Shown here piece after piece: positions 8,985 through 16,700 of a stretch of 64,000 nt of DNA. Position 1 is the stretch's first letter, and each line of letters starts with the position of its first letter. The stretch covers positions 39,227 to 103,226 of the forward strand of contig JAJFGW010000023.1 of the NCBI GenBank assembly GCA_021775915.1, read 5' to 3'. The position numbers and the translations under genes were made by a program. A model generated the notes under the pieces. The model was not told the origin of the DNA and did not search any database. It saw only the letters and a program-made list of their open reading frames with translations. This DNA is from Alphaproteobacteria bacterium. GTDB taxonomy: Bacteria; Pseudomonadota; Alphaproteobacteria; Micavibrionales; Micavibrionaceae.

Positions 8985-10218
8985 ATTTCTTCCGGGCCTC
9001 TGCGATTAGATTGAGCATTCTTTGAGCGTTTTCTCTTTCTTCACCGTCCGGAAGGGTGTTAAGTCGGCCATTCCACTTTGTAAATTCTTTTCTCAGGTGT
9101 TTTTGTATTTGGTCGGGTGACCAGTCGGAATCAATACCCAGCATGGCTTCAACACTTGATTGAGATTCTAGCTTGGTGGACAGCTTAATTAGCCTTTGGT
9201 CTTTCATTTTTTGGATTTCATTAAAATCCAGATCAAGAGCCTCGGAAATATTTTTGATTGCCGTAAGTTCTTCTTCCTCCGCTACACCGTCTGCAGCCAT
9301 AACGTCAAAGCATAAGTCAACGGCTTCATATTTTTGCGCTTTAGTGGCAATCTCATTAAGTTTTTCGGTTACTTCTGAAATGGAAATTGTGCCATTTTGT
9401 GCTTCTTTGTAAGCAGTTTTGAAAGCGTCATTATAAGCCTTTTTGAGTTTTTCTCTTCTTTCATCCGTGTAAGTAGCTATAGAGCGTGTTATCCAGTCTT
9501 TAATGACCTTGCCTTCTTGTTCAGCAAAATCACCGTCTGACATTGCAACTTGTACGCCGAGCATAATAATAAGTCCGCGCGTCTCTTCTCTATGAGCAGC
9601 TTCTTCCTCATATCCTTTGTCCGAGAAGTTTTCTTCAAATTGATACTCGAAGCTTGCAATGAAACCAGCGTGTTCTTTGCTGGAATAGCCCAGTGATATT
9701 GGAGGAGGGTTATTACCATCAATCATTCTTACCAAAGCAACAAGCTGCCTATTGCCGCTTTTGGGAGGAACAAGGAGGCTGGGTATTACAACCCCCACTC
9801 TTGCCCAGCTTACATAACCCTCATTTGGGCTAGCTTGCCCAGCTTGCACAGAATGTTGAAAAGCTCTGGATTCAGGTTCTTGAAAATCATCTAGTGCCGA
9901 CAATACCGGCTTAAGCTCATCATCCGTTATGTCTACTATGGAGGTTACAAAGCAAACATTTGTACGCTTCCTAATTGGCAAAAGCCCTTTGCCCTTTAGT
10001 TCAAGAACCTCAAAAGGCAGTTCCTCCGAAATTTGGCCAGTTTCTCCTTTAAGTTCAAAGCTGTCCATCCCTGAAAAATTCGTTTTAAAGTTTTCAGCAA
10101 AGGTTCCGCCATGAATTAGTGTTCTCCACCCAGCTGATAGGCTTGCAAAAAAGGCGCGAATGATCTGGCCAAAGAAGGCATAGATCAAAATCATTACAAT
10201 AAGGCCAAGTATCTCCAT
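8968..10218 (-). CDS. Membrane-anchored TerB-like protein with degenerate J-like tail
   Basis: The 416 residues start with one hydrophobic segment (about 1-25). Residues 205-340 resemble TerB/TerB-like acidic helical domains (MLGVQVAMSDGDFAEQE and FDVMAADGVAEEEE, each a D-G-x-x-x-x-E motif). The C-terminal 60 residues (IDSDWSPDQIQKHLR through AEARKKYAEA) look like a DnaJ domain lacking the HPD tripeptide that activates Hsp70. TerB domains sit in membrane-linked stress and phage-response systems. It lies 4 bp after the Hsp70 gene, so it may be the membrane adaptor or co-chaperone of that Hsp70. Confidence 0.72.
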   Translation of the reverse strand: MEILGLIVMILIYAFFGQIIRAFFASLSAGWRTLIHGGTFAENFKTNFSGMDSFELKGETGQISEELPFEVLELKGKGLLPIRKRTNVCFVTSIVDITDDELKPVLSALDDFQEPESRAFQHSVQAGQASPNEGYVSWARVGVVIPSLLVPPKSGNRQLVALVRMIDGNNPPPISLGYSSKEHAGFIASFEYQFEENFSDKGYEEEAAHREETRGLIIMLGVQVAMSDGDFAEQEGKVIKDWITRSIATYTDERREKLKKAYNDAFKTAYKEAQNGTISISEVTEKLNEIATKAQKYEAVDLCFDVMAADGVAEEEELTAIKNISEALDLDFNEIQKMKDQRLIKLSTKLESQSSVEAMLGIDSDWSPDQIQKHLRKEFTKWNGRLNTLPDGEERENAQRMLNLIAEARKKYAEAA

Positions 10219-10222
10219 ATTT

Positions 10223-11728
10223 TTATTCCACCATAAATTTGTCTATGTCCACATCGGCGCTTTCTTTGCCTTTGCCCATACTTAAGTCCACTTCGGTCTT
10301 TTTATCCGTTTCAACGTCTATAAAAGAGCATTTCATTGTTTGGTTTTGGTCATAGCTAAATCGAACAACGATTTCCTGATTTGCGGGTCTGCCCGCCGGA
10401 AGTTCAAGGTCGCCTTCCCAAATAATCTTAACGAATTTGGGGTCTGTCTCTTTGGTGTTAGATTCCGTTACTACGCAATTAACGGCGGTTTGCCCTTCCC
10501 CCATAGTGAAAAAGCTTTCTTCTTTTGTGCAGGGAATTTTTTCTCCCTTTTCAATGATAATGGAATTACCGCGCGCCAGTTGATCTCTGGCGTTGTCCAT
10601 CCCTACGGAGATTGTACCGAAAAATTTGCTAGTAATTTCCGCCACGCTGATTTTCTCAACGGACTGCTTTTGAATACTGTTTAAGAATTTACCATCAGAT
10701 TTATAAGCGGCGTACAGAGCAGCGCCTAGAGCAACGACTTCATCCGGGTTAGCAAATGAAACCGGCTCTCTTTTGAAAACGCGCTCTACGCTCTTTTGAA
10801 TGCAAGGTATTCGGGAGCTCCCTCCAACAAGAAACACCTCGGAAATATCGCTGGGTGCTAAATTTGCATCATCAAGCGCGGTTTCGCAGAGCATTTCAGT
10901 TTGAGCAATAAAAGAGGAAATAGCTTCCTCAAAGTCTTTTTGCTGTACTTCAAAATTAGTGCGCCCGCCTGCGGAGCGAATACCGATCTTCACCGTTTCG
11001 CGTCTGGAAAGCGATTTTTTGTCTTCCTCAGCGTCAATCAAATTGTAATCTTCTGGTTCAAGATCGAAGCCGGTTTCCTCTTTGTATTTCTGCGCGACAA
11101 TTTTTTGCAGGGCTTTGTCGAAATCGTCACCCCCCAGCTTGCTAACGCCCTCTGTGGCTAATACTTCTACATTTTTGCCATGGACACTGATAATGGAAAC
11201 GTCGAACGTGCCGCCGCCTAAGTCGTAAACAGCATAGGTACCGTCCAACTCCCGCCCAGAATGAAACGCATAATATAATGCCGCCGCAGTTGGTTCATTG
11301 ATAATGTGTTTGACGTTCAGGCCAGCTTTACGAGCCGCGTTAAGCGTCGCTTCGCGGGCTTCATTCGCAAAGTTAGCGGGAATAGTGACAACGGCTTCCT
11401 CAATATCGCCAATAGTGCTTTCGCTGTCTTCTTTCAGCTTTTTTAGGAGAAGGGCGCTCAAGCTTTCTGGCGTATGCTTTGTGCCGAACGCTTCAAATTC
11501 GGCTTTGCCGCCCATATCCCTTTTAAATCTGCCAAAAGTATTTGGTTCTCCAAGGCTCTTTCTGGCAACCTCTCCAACGTCGTATTTTTTGGCAGACGAA
11601 AAAGAAATAACAGAGGGCGTAATATTACTGCCGTGTGGATTGTGAACAATTATCGGTCGCCCTGTCTCATCTAACTTAGAAACGGCGGAATTTGTTGTCC
11701 CAAGATCAATACCTATGTAATTAGTCAT
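10223..11728 (-). CDS. Short Hsp70 (DnaK-like) chaperone
   Basis: This 501-residue Hsp70 has an intact actin-like ATPase domain: IGIDLGTTNS at the N-terminus, VVTIPANF, NEPTAAALYYAF, YDLGGGTFDVS and FLVGGSSRIP. The substrate-binding part is only about 135 residues and the helical lid is essentially absent, against about 640 residues for DnaK. It is a specialised paralogue, not the housekeeping chaperone. Its start overlaps the GrpE-like stop by 4 bp (ATGA), indicating translational coupling. Confidence 0.92.
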   Translation of the reverse strand: MTNYIGIDLGTTNSAVSKLDETGRPIIVHNPHGSNITPSVISFSSAKKYDVGEVARKSLGEPNTFGRFKRDMGGKAEFEAFGTKHTPESLSALLLKKLKEDSESTIGDIEEAVVTIPANFANEAREATLNAARKAGLNVKHIINEPTAAALYYAFHSGRELDGTYAVYDLGGGTFDVSIISVHGKNVEVLATEGVSKLGGDDFDKALQKIVAQKYKEETGFDLEPEDYNLIDAEEDKKSLSRRETVKIGIRSAGGRTNFEVQQKDFEEAISSFIAQTEMLCETALDDANLAPSDISEVFLVGGSSRIPCIQKSVERVFKREPVSFANPDEVVALGAALYAAYKSDGKFLNSIQKQSVEKISVAEITSKFFGTISVGMDNARDQLARGNSIIIEKGEKIPCTKEESFFTMGEGQTAVNCVVTESNTKETDPKFVKIIWEGDLELPAGRPANQEIVVRFSYDQNQTMKCSFIDVETDKKTEVDLSMGKGKESADVDIDKFMVE

Positions 11729-12639
11729 GCTGCCTCACTTTTCTCATAAACATAAATTGCGATATTAGCCTCGCGCAGCACTTCTTCTCCTGCTTGCGTT
11801 TTCAACATAAATGCAGGCATTAAAATCTCAGCGATCTTTCCATGCAATTCTGGCTGGTCGGTTGTCTTCGTTTTTTTATGGCCGCTAATAATTTCTTTGT
11901 ACTCGTCGGCTTGTTCCAGTAGCGCGGGCGCTCTTAACTCTACGTTACATTCCAAAAGGGCATCTTCCAGTTGTTCAAGCATGTCTGTAAGCAAGGCAGC
12001 GCTATGCTGGTTTTCTGGTGCGTCAGCCTCTTTTTTAAGGTCAATATAGAATTTTGTAAATTTGCCTAGAAATTTTTTGTAAATGGCAGAATCGTAGCCT
12101 TTTTTGTATCTCTCAATTTCTTCATCTTTTTTATTGAGGCTTTCCTGAAAAATGGCGAATGCTTTTTGCAACTCTAAAATATCAGCGTCCGTTTTTTCAC
12201 GGTCTTGAGAAATTCTTTTTATATATTCCCCCACATACGATGAATTACTACCGAAAGCATTGGTTTGTTCGGCCAGTGAATCCATAAGCTTTTCAGGAAC
12301 CACGGAGATCTGTCCGCCCGGAAGCCTATGTCTCCAATTAAGGAGTTGGATAATCAGGAATATAGAAGCGGCCAAGGCAACTGTGAGCAAAATTAAGAGG
12401 ACGTATAAAACACCGCGCCCCTCTTTTGAGGGGCTGGTAGCTATGGAAGGTTGAGGTGCTTTTGCAATTTTCTGTTTTACAGGAACCGGCGCGGGGGTCG
12501 TTTTTACGACTTGTTCAACTTTTGCGGTTTCAGTCGAGCTAGGCTCGTTTGATTTGAAAATCTTTACAGCGGCAAACGTGGAAAGGCTTATCAATAAAAA
12601 AGCCGAGACAACGAGTATTGTTTTTTGTTTTATGTCCAT
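11725..12639 (-). CDS. Membrane-anchored GrpE-like nucleotide exchange factor
   Basis: This 304-residue protein has two hydrophobic segments (about 8-28 and 77-99) around a proline- and lysine-rich linker. A long coiled coil (about 145-180) follows, then a GrpE-like core: YKKFLGKFTKFYIDLKK, LLTDMLEQLEDALLECNVE, and a C-terminal beta part GKIAEILMPAF with REANIAIYVY. GrpE exchanges ADP for ATP on Hsp70. Position and coupling to the Hsp70 gene support that role. The assignment rests on pattern, order and context rather than close similarity. A membrane-bound GrpE is unusual. Confidence 0.65.
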   Translation of the reverse strand: MDIKQKTILVVSAFLLISLSTFAAVKIFKSNEPSSTETAKVEQVVKTTPAPVPVKQKIAKAPQPSIATSPSKEGRGVLYVLLILLTVALAASIFLIIQLLNWRHRLPGGQISVVPEKLMDSLAEQTNAFGSNSSYVGEYIKRISQDREKTDADILELQKAFAIFQESLNKKDEEIERYKKGYDSAIYKKFLGKFTKFYIDLKKEADAPENQHSAALLTDMLEQLEDALLECNVELRAPALLEQADEYKEIISGHKKTKTTDQPELHGKIAEILMPAFMLKTQAGEEVLREANIAIYVYEKSEAA

Positions 12640-12676
12640 ATTCTAACACCATGTTTTTCGGCAATTTTACCTTTTA

Positions 12677-12749
12677 TCCACATTTTTGCGCTTATCAGCG
12701 AAAGATAGCGAAAACAAGCTAAGTGCGCAATATATAATCCACATTTTTG
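12677..12749. repeat. Two direct copies of ATCCACATTTTTG before the Hsp70 operon
   Basis: The 13-mer occurs at 12677-12689 and 12737-12749, exactly 60 bp apart, in the gap upstream of the operon start at 12639. The first copy extends to TTATCCACA, a perfect DnaA-box consensus. It may be a regulator-binding pair. Confidence 0.4.
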
Positions 12750-12792
12750 GAAAGCGGGAGTAAGTGTTATAAAAAACTTGTCCGTGTAGCAT

Positions 12793-12829
12793 AAAAAAAC
12801 CTTCCCGCCCATGAGGGAGAGAAGGTTTT
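12793..12829 (-). terminator. Intrinsic terminator after the outer-membrane protein gene
   Basis: AAAACCTTC (12796-12804) pairs with GAAGGTTTT (12821-12829). The leftward transcript then reads a run of T, seen as A on + at 12793-12799. It lies 15 bp beyond the stop at 12844. Confidence 0.75.
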
Positions 12830-12843
12830 AACAACGATAAACA

Positions 12844-13485
12844 TCAAAAGCTGTAATTCATACCCAGACTATATGTCCAAGCGTTATCAGCTACACCGTC
12901 AAAATCGGCTGTTTGATAACGTGCAATGCCACGTACATTAATGTTGTCTGTAAAGCTGAATTGTGCGCCTGCGCCAGCACGAAAGCCAACTTCGCTTTCG
13001 TCAACACTACCGGAGCCAACACCGGGAACCGTTGCGGTCACTTCGGCTTTACTCCAACTTACGCCCGCTGTGCCAATCAATTCAAATTGTTCTTTTTCGT
13101 CAAGTGGCAAATAACCAAGACCATCAAGCGTAAAGCCTTGTACTTTTACGTCTGTGCTGAAAGCACCAGTGGCAACCGTACCCGGCCCAACCGTTGCGCC
13201 AGCAGCAATGCTTTTGCTTTCTTCCTTTGTGCGGAAATAACCGAGTTCTGCGCCGAAGTTTTTATGAAAGCGGTTTCCGACATGGATATTTAAGCCATTA
13301 AAACTGTCTTCCAATATAGTATTACCATTCAGCGCCAAGCCGCCGCCAATATCGTAACTGTTATTGTAGTCATAGGTTGATCTTTGCAGATCAAAGCCGA
13401 CATAAGGGTTAAAGTTCACTTCCTGCGCCTGTGCAGGAAATGTAAATGCAGCCAGACAGGCCGCGGTGCAGAGTAGTTTTTTCAT
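12844..13485 (-). CDS. Outer-membrane beta-barrel protein (OmpA/OprF-like porin fold)
   Basis: The 213 residues have a clear signal peptide (MKKLLCTAACLAAFTFPAQA, cleavage before QEVNF) and alternating hydrophobic strands. It ends in the aromatic GMNYSF typical of barrel proteins. Blocks such as FNPYVGFDL, GAELGYF and GFRAGAGAQF match small eight-stranded outer-membrane proteins. It is a single gene with its own terminator, within prophage cargo. Prophage barrels often alter the host surface and block superinfecting phages; that role here is inferred. A structured leader lies immediately upstream. Confidence 0.85.
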   Translation of the reverse strand: MKKLLCTAACLAAFTFPAQAQEVNFNPYVGFDLQRSTYDYNNSYDIGGGLALNGNTILEDSFNGLNIHVGNRFHKNFGAELGYFRTKEESKSIAAGATVGPGTVATGAFSTDVKVQGFTLDGLGYLPLDEKEQFELIGTAGVSWSKAEVTATVPGVGSGSVDESEVGFRAGAGAQFSFTDNINVRGIARYQTADFDGVADNAWTYSLGMNYSF

Positions 13486-13510
13486 CGGTTTTAACTCCCG
13501 TTTTTAAGTT

Positions 13511-13720
13511 AATAAAAAGCCACCAGAGGTGATCTCTGGTGACCGGGTGTTAAGAACCGTCAGTAGTGCAACGGCGCGATGCTTTTAGCTTACGCCTGTA
13601 CATGACACCGCCACCCGGTCAGAAGACCGAGGGGCGACATCTTTTTGATGCGTTTCTTTTTAAAGGAAATACATCAAATAACGACTGATGCCAGCCGCAC
13701 TACTAAAGGGTTCTTAAGCC
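13511..13720 (-). ncRNA. Candidate structured leader RNA of the outer-membrane protein gene
   Basis: A long inverted repeat (13550-13569 against 13697-13717, cores TTAAGAACC and AGTAGTGC) closes a domain of about 170 nt. Next comes a perfect 8-bp hairpin CACCAGAG/CTCTGGTG with a T-rich tail on the leftward strand (13511-13541), 26 bp before the gene start at 13485. GACCGGGT (13613-13620) can alternatively pair with the ACCCGGTC next to the terminator. This is an attenuator-like design. Together with the + strand element it occupies the 682-bp gene-free stretch 13486-14167. Confidence 0.5.
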
Positions 13721-13890
13721 CAGCGAGCTACACAGACCACCTGCGCAGCTCACTTTCGACTTTACGGGAAAGTGTTAACAGGGGCAAGTAGGTAAATAAA
13801 ATAATGGATTTATAGTTGCAGCATTCTGAATTGTTCTTGCATTTTTTTGGAAAATCTGAAACTTTCAGGGTGTGCTGCTGTAAGCGGCAT

Positions 13891-14075
13891 GGGAAACCCT
13901 GCTAGGTTCCTGGCGTTTGCGCCTAAATCACAAAGCCAAACCGATCTCTTGAGGTCGGGGCGGCGGTGAATACAACACCTTACCGCTTCGGCGGTGAGGG
14001 AATAAATCGCGGCCTTGCTTTGTGAGGCTTCCTAGCAGGCGTTCCCGGCCACCCGGTTTTATGGGTGGTCGTTTT
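13891..14075 (+). ncRNA. Candidate structured RNA with intrinsic terminator
   Basis: A 16-position closing helix (13891-13906 with 14031-14046, 14 pairs) encloses several elements. These are the hairpin GGCG-TTTG-CGCC (13912-13923), a 9-bp helix TCACAAAGC (13928-13936) with GCTTTGTGA (14017-14025), hairpin 13941-13958, and a 9-bp hairpin with a TTCG loop (13978-13999). A terminator hairpin GGCCACCC/GGGTGGTC with TTTT follows at 14047-14075. No reading frame explains it. It precedes the regulator at 14168 and could be a trans-acting RNA or a leader. Confidence 0.6.
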
Positions 14076-14122
14076 GCGTTAGGGGCGCGTTACACTGCTT
14101 AGGCCATTTTGCGGCGTTCCTG

Positions 14123-14157
14123 ACCACCAGTCATTATGACTGGTGGTTTTATATTTT
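14123..14157 (+). terminator. Perfect 11-bp hairpin just before the XRE regulator
   Basis: ACCACCAGTCA (14123-14133) pairs with TGACTGGTGGT (14137-14147), followed by a T/A-rich tail. It ends about 10 bp before the start codon at 14168, so it could terminate or attenuate transcription into the regulator operon. Confidence 0.6.
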
Positions 14158-14167
14158 AAGGCCGGGA

Positions 14168-14566
14168 ATGTTTATGACTGAGTTCATTAAAAAACAAAGC
14201 ACAAAAGAATCGCGTCGCGAGACAGACCGCCATGTCGGAAAGCAATTACGTCGCATTCGGAATTTACGCGGCCTTAGCCAGCAGGCGCTTGCTACCAAAA
14301 TTAATTTAACTTTCCAGCAACTACAGAAATACGAGTGGGGTACAAACCGTATCTCCGCGTCTGTTCTTTATGAATTTTCTCAAATTCTTGAAGTGCCGAT
14401 TGCAGAATTTTATAAAGGGTTATCCACAGCCCAAAAAGAGCCGCTGGCACCGCTTTCGAAAGATCATTATGTGCTGATTGAAATTTTTGATTCCGCTCCT
14501 AAAAACGTCCAAAAAGCGCTTCTTAGATTACTCCAAGCAAGCAACGAGGCATTTAAAAATGCGTAA
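14168..14566 (+). CDS. XRE-family helix-turn-helix regulator
   Basis: The 132 residues include a classical Cro/CI-type HTH around residues 20-75: LRRIRNLRGLSQQALATK, FQQLQKYEWG and NRISASVLYEFSQ. Alphaproteobacteria carry many short regulators of this type. AAGG at 14158-14161 lies 6 bp before the ATG. It is the first gene of a rightward set that includes the DGR reverse transcriptase, so it may control that set. The C-terminal 50 residues have no recognised domain. Confidence 0.85.
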   Translation: MFMTEFIKKQSTKESRRETDRHVGKQLRRIRNLRGLSQQALATKINLTFQQLQKYEWGTNRISASVLYEFSQILEVPIAEFYKGLSTAQKEPLAPLSKDHYVLIEIFDSAPKNVQKALLRLLQASNEAFKNA

Positions 14567-14891
14567 GATTTTGATCCATTTTTTATTGTTTCTAATTTTC
14601 ACAACCCCCTCATTTGCAAACGATATTTCCAGCCTTGAACGGTCGGTAATTGAACGCTCAAACAACAATCCAGACACAGCTTATGAGTATTTTCTTGAGA
14701 AAATAGAGGTCAGAGCCAACCCCGAAGAGCAGGCCGTCTATCTATACGGAATGGGACTTATCAATGAGACAAAAGGCAATGTGAGTGGAGCTATCAACGA
14801 TTATATGGCCGCTGAGATTCTTGGTAATGAGAGGGCCAAACATGCTTTAATTAGATTACGGAAAAAAGAAAAGTCAATTTATAAACCATAA
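14559..14891 (+). CDS. Small exported Sel1-like protein
   Basis: I start at 14559 (MRKILIHFLLFLIF), which has a good signal peptide ending near TTPSFA. A GAGG at 14546 precedes it, and it overlaps the XRE gene by 8 bp. The 110-residue product carries helical repeat features (AVYLYGMGLINETKG, AINDYMAAEILGNERA) similar to Sel1/TPR-type repeats. It is likely periplasmic. Its function is unknown, and it is co-transcribed with the regulator and probably with the reverse transcriptase. Confidence 0.7.
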   Translation: MRKILIHFLLFLIFTTPSFANDISSLERSVIERSNNNPDTAYEYFLEKIEVRANPEEQAVYLYGMGLINETKGNVSGAINDYMAAEILGNERAKHALIRLRKKEKSIYKP

Positions 14892-14909
14892 AAAAGAGGG
14901 ACACTGCGT

Positions 14910-15224
14910 ATGCTGAGTAAAACTATCATCAACACCGAAAACGAAATCAACTCCCTGATACCTGATAAATGGATTTTGGGAACGGGGTTAAGCACCAACA
15001 GCCTGTATATCACGCACACAGACAAACCGTTAATGATTGTTCAGTATCCAATGGATGAGGATAATCGGGAAGAAGCGGCCTGTACCGTATATATCAAGGG
15101 CAAAATCAAACCTAAAATTCTCAACCAACTCTTTGCCGAAGCATGGGAGCTGATTGAAATTTATAAAACCCGCTTTGACGATCTCGGAATTGACACAAAA
15201 GATTCTCCCAAAAGCGTGACATGA
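14910..15224 (+). CDS. Hypothetical protein upstream of the DGR reverse transcriptase
   Basis: The 104 residues begin MLSKTIINTENEINSL and have no membrane segment. The mixed alpha/beta pattern ends in a helix rich in acidic residues. I do not recognise the family. It lies 9 bp before the reverse transcriptase and shares its strand, so a DGR-linked or regulatory role is possible. Confidence 0.6.
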   Translation: MLSKTIINTENEINSLIPDKWILGTGLSTNSLYITHTDKPLMIVQYPMDEDNREEAACTVYIKGKIKPKILNQLFAEAWELIEIYKTRFDDLGIDTKDSPKSVT

Positions 15225-15233
15225 GGTGCGGCC

Positions 15234-16358
15234 ATGGACGCGCGCCTTACCATCGAAGCCGTATTTGATGCATATTTTGACTGCCGCAAGGAAAAGCGAA
15301 ACACCATCAATCAACTGCGTTTTGAAGCGAATTTAGAAAGAAACCTTGTCCAGCTATACAATGATCTAAAAGACGGCAGCTACCAAATCGGGCGCAGTAT
15401 TGCCTTTGTCATTACACATCCTAAAATTCGGGAAGTATGGGCGGCGGATTTTCGTGATCGTGTCGTGCATCATTTGGTTTATAACGCTATTTCAGAAAAA
15501 TTTTACAAGCGGTTTATTCGTGATAATTATGCCTGCATTCCGGGCCGAGGAACCCATGACGGTATGCGCCGAGTGTCGCAATTTGCCCGCTCAATAACAA
15601 ATGAATGGACGCAACCCGCTTATTTTTTGAAGGCGGATGTGGCCAATTTCTTCAAAACTATTGATAAGCTGGTATTACTTGATCTGGTGAAGCCGCATGT
15701 AAGCCAGGAATGGGCTTGGAGTCTGATTGAGCAAATTGTCTTGCATGATCCGCGTTCAAATTTTGTCATGCGCTCCCCGCAATCCCTATTTGATAAAGTT
15801 CCACTGCATAAAAGTCTTTTTAATGCCGCTAAAAACAAAGGGCTTCCCATTGGCAATTTGACCAGCCAGTTTTTTGCCAATGTTTATATGAATGAGCTGG
15901 ATCAATTTGCAAAGCATGTTCTTAAAGCCAGATATTACGCGCGCTATGTTGACGATATGGTGTTGTTTCACGAAGATGCTGGCGTATTGAATGACTGGTA
16001 TGTGCAGATGGATGAATTTATAAAAGACAAGCTGGCTCTGCATCTTCATCCAAACAAAAAACATATCAATCTGGCCGATAAAGGCATAGATTTTACAGGT
16101 TTCATCATCAAGCCGGGACGCACCTATTTGCGGCGGGCAACTTTGGCTACATGCAAGCAAACAATTCGGCAATGGGAGTTGCAAGGTTCGCCGGTTGATA
16201 CGGAATCTTTAGACGATTTGTCCCATAGCATGAACAGCTATTTGGGAATGCTTCGGCAAGTAGATGGGTTCAAAGCCAGAAAATCTTTATGTAAGCGGAT
16301 TGAAAGCCTGTTTTTAACCGCTGATGAGGATTGCACAAAAGTCATTTCAAATTTATAA
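15234..16358 (+). CDS. Diversity-generating retroelement reverse transcriptase
   Basis: The 374-residue RT copies the template-repeat RNA with adenine infidelity. Group-II-intron-like RT motifs are visible: FEANLERNL near residue 30, FLKADVANFF (131-140), GLPIGNLTSQFFAN (203-216) and the catalytic YVDDM (238-242). The IGN in place of the common QGxxxSP motif fits the DGR group and excludes retrons. A GAGGTG precedes the ATG. It is on +, whereas its template repeat, Avd gene and target gene are all on -, and its 3' end lies only 35 bp from the template repeat. Confidence 0.93.
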   Translation: MDARLTIEAVFDAYFDCRKEKRNTINQLRFEANLERNLVQLYNDLKDGSYQIGRSIAFVITHPKIREVWAADFRDRVVHHLVYNAISEKFYKRFIRDNYACIPGRGTHDGMRRVSQFARSITNEWTQPAYFLKADVANFFKTIDKLVLLDLVKPHVSQEWAWSLIEQIVLHDPRSNFVMRSPQSLFDKVPLHKSLFNAAKNKGLPIGNLTSQFFANVYMNELDQFAKHVLKARYYARYVDDMVLFHEDAGVLNDWYVQMDEFIKDKLALHLHPNKKHINLADKGIDFTGFIIKPGRTYLRRATLATCKQTIRQWELQGSPVDTESLDDLSHSMNSYLGMLRQVDGFKARKSLCKRIESLFLTADEDCTKVISNL

Positions 16359-16392
16359 AACAGGATCAAGAAAGGGGCATCCAACTCCGCAG

Positions 16393-16545
16393 GGGCGACA
16401 GGGCGAGACGACGAATGATCGTGGCCCTTATGGTCCCAATTGTTGTCACCGTCCGTGAAGTCCACGCTATACACGTTGGAGCGGTTGTCCGGGTTCTCAG
16501 TGGCCGTAAACTGCCAATGAGCGTTGCCGGAATCGTTGGACGTTT
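16393..16545 (-). repeat. DGR template repeat (TR)
   Basis: This 153-bp segment matches 17195-17347 with a constant offset of 802. Every internal difference is a T on + here, that is an A on the coding strand. They are at 16431, 16434, 16440, 16441, 16476, 16477, 16486, 16495, 16525 and 16537, plus two at the edge (16544, 16545). No other base differs. Adenine-only change from template to variable copy is diagnostic of DGR mutagenic homing. The TR lies between the RT and Avd genes and is read leftward. Confidence 0.95.
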
Positions 16546-16700
16546 GATGGTGATCTCTTGATCGGGCGGGCGATTTCTCATCCGCCAAACCTTCCACTTT
16601 TCAGTTTCTACTTTGGTATAAATGCCTTTTGGCAAATATACCGCCACCATCCGAGTTGAATAAGCTCACTAGGTTAAGCCTTGACCTAAACCTATTCCGG

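Noticed and set aside
12630..12812. 60-residue leftward frame over the Hsp70 operon upstream region
   Set aside because: It overlaps repeats, terminator and the operon start, and its composition is not protein-like.
13486..14167. tmRNA, 6S RNA or RNase P in the gene-free stretch
   Set aside because: None of the signature motifs known to me are present. I report structure only.
15234..16358. Retron or group II intron interpretation of the reverse transcriptase
   Set aside because: The TR/VR pair and Avd are decisive for a DGR; no intron ribozyme or msr/msd structure was seen.
16238..16597. Open frame across the template repeat
   Set aside because: It mirrors the target C-terminus only because TR copies VR; it also runs antisense into the RT gene and needs no expression.
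16366..16650. Short frame beginning MVAVYLPKGIYTKVE
   Set aside because: The first 35 residues look protein-like, but it enters the TR in a frame unrelated to the target, and no ribosome site or family supports it.
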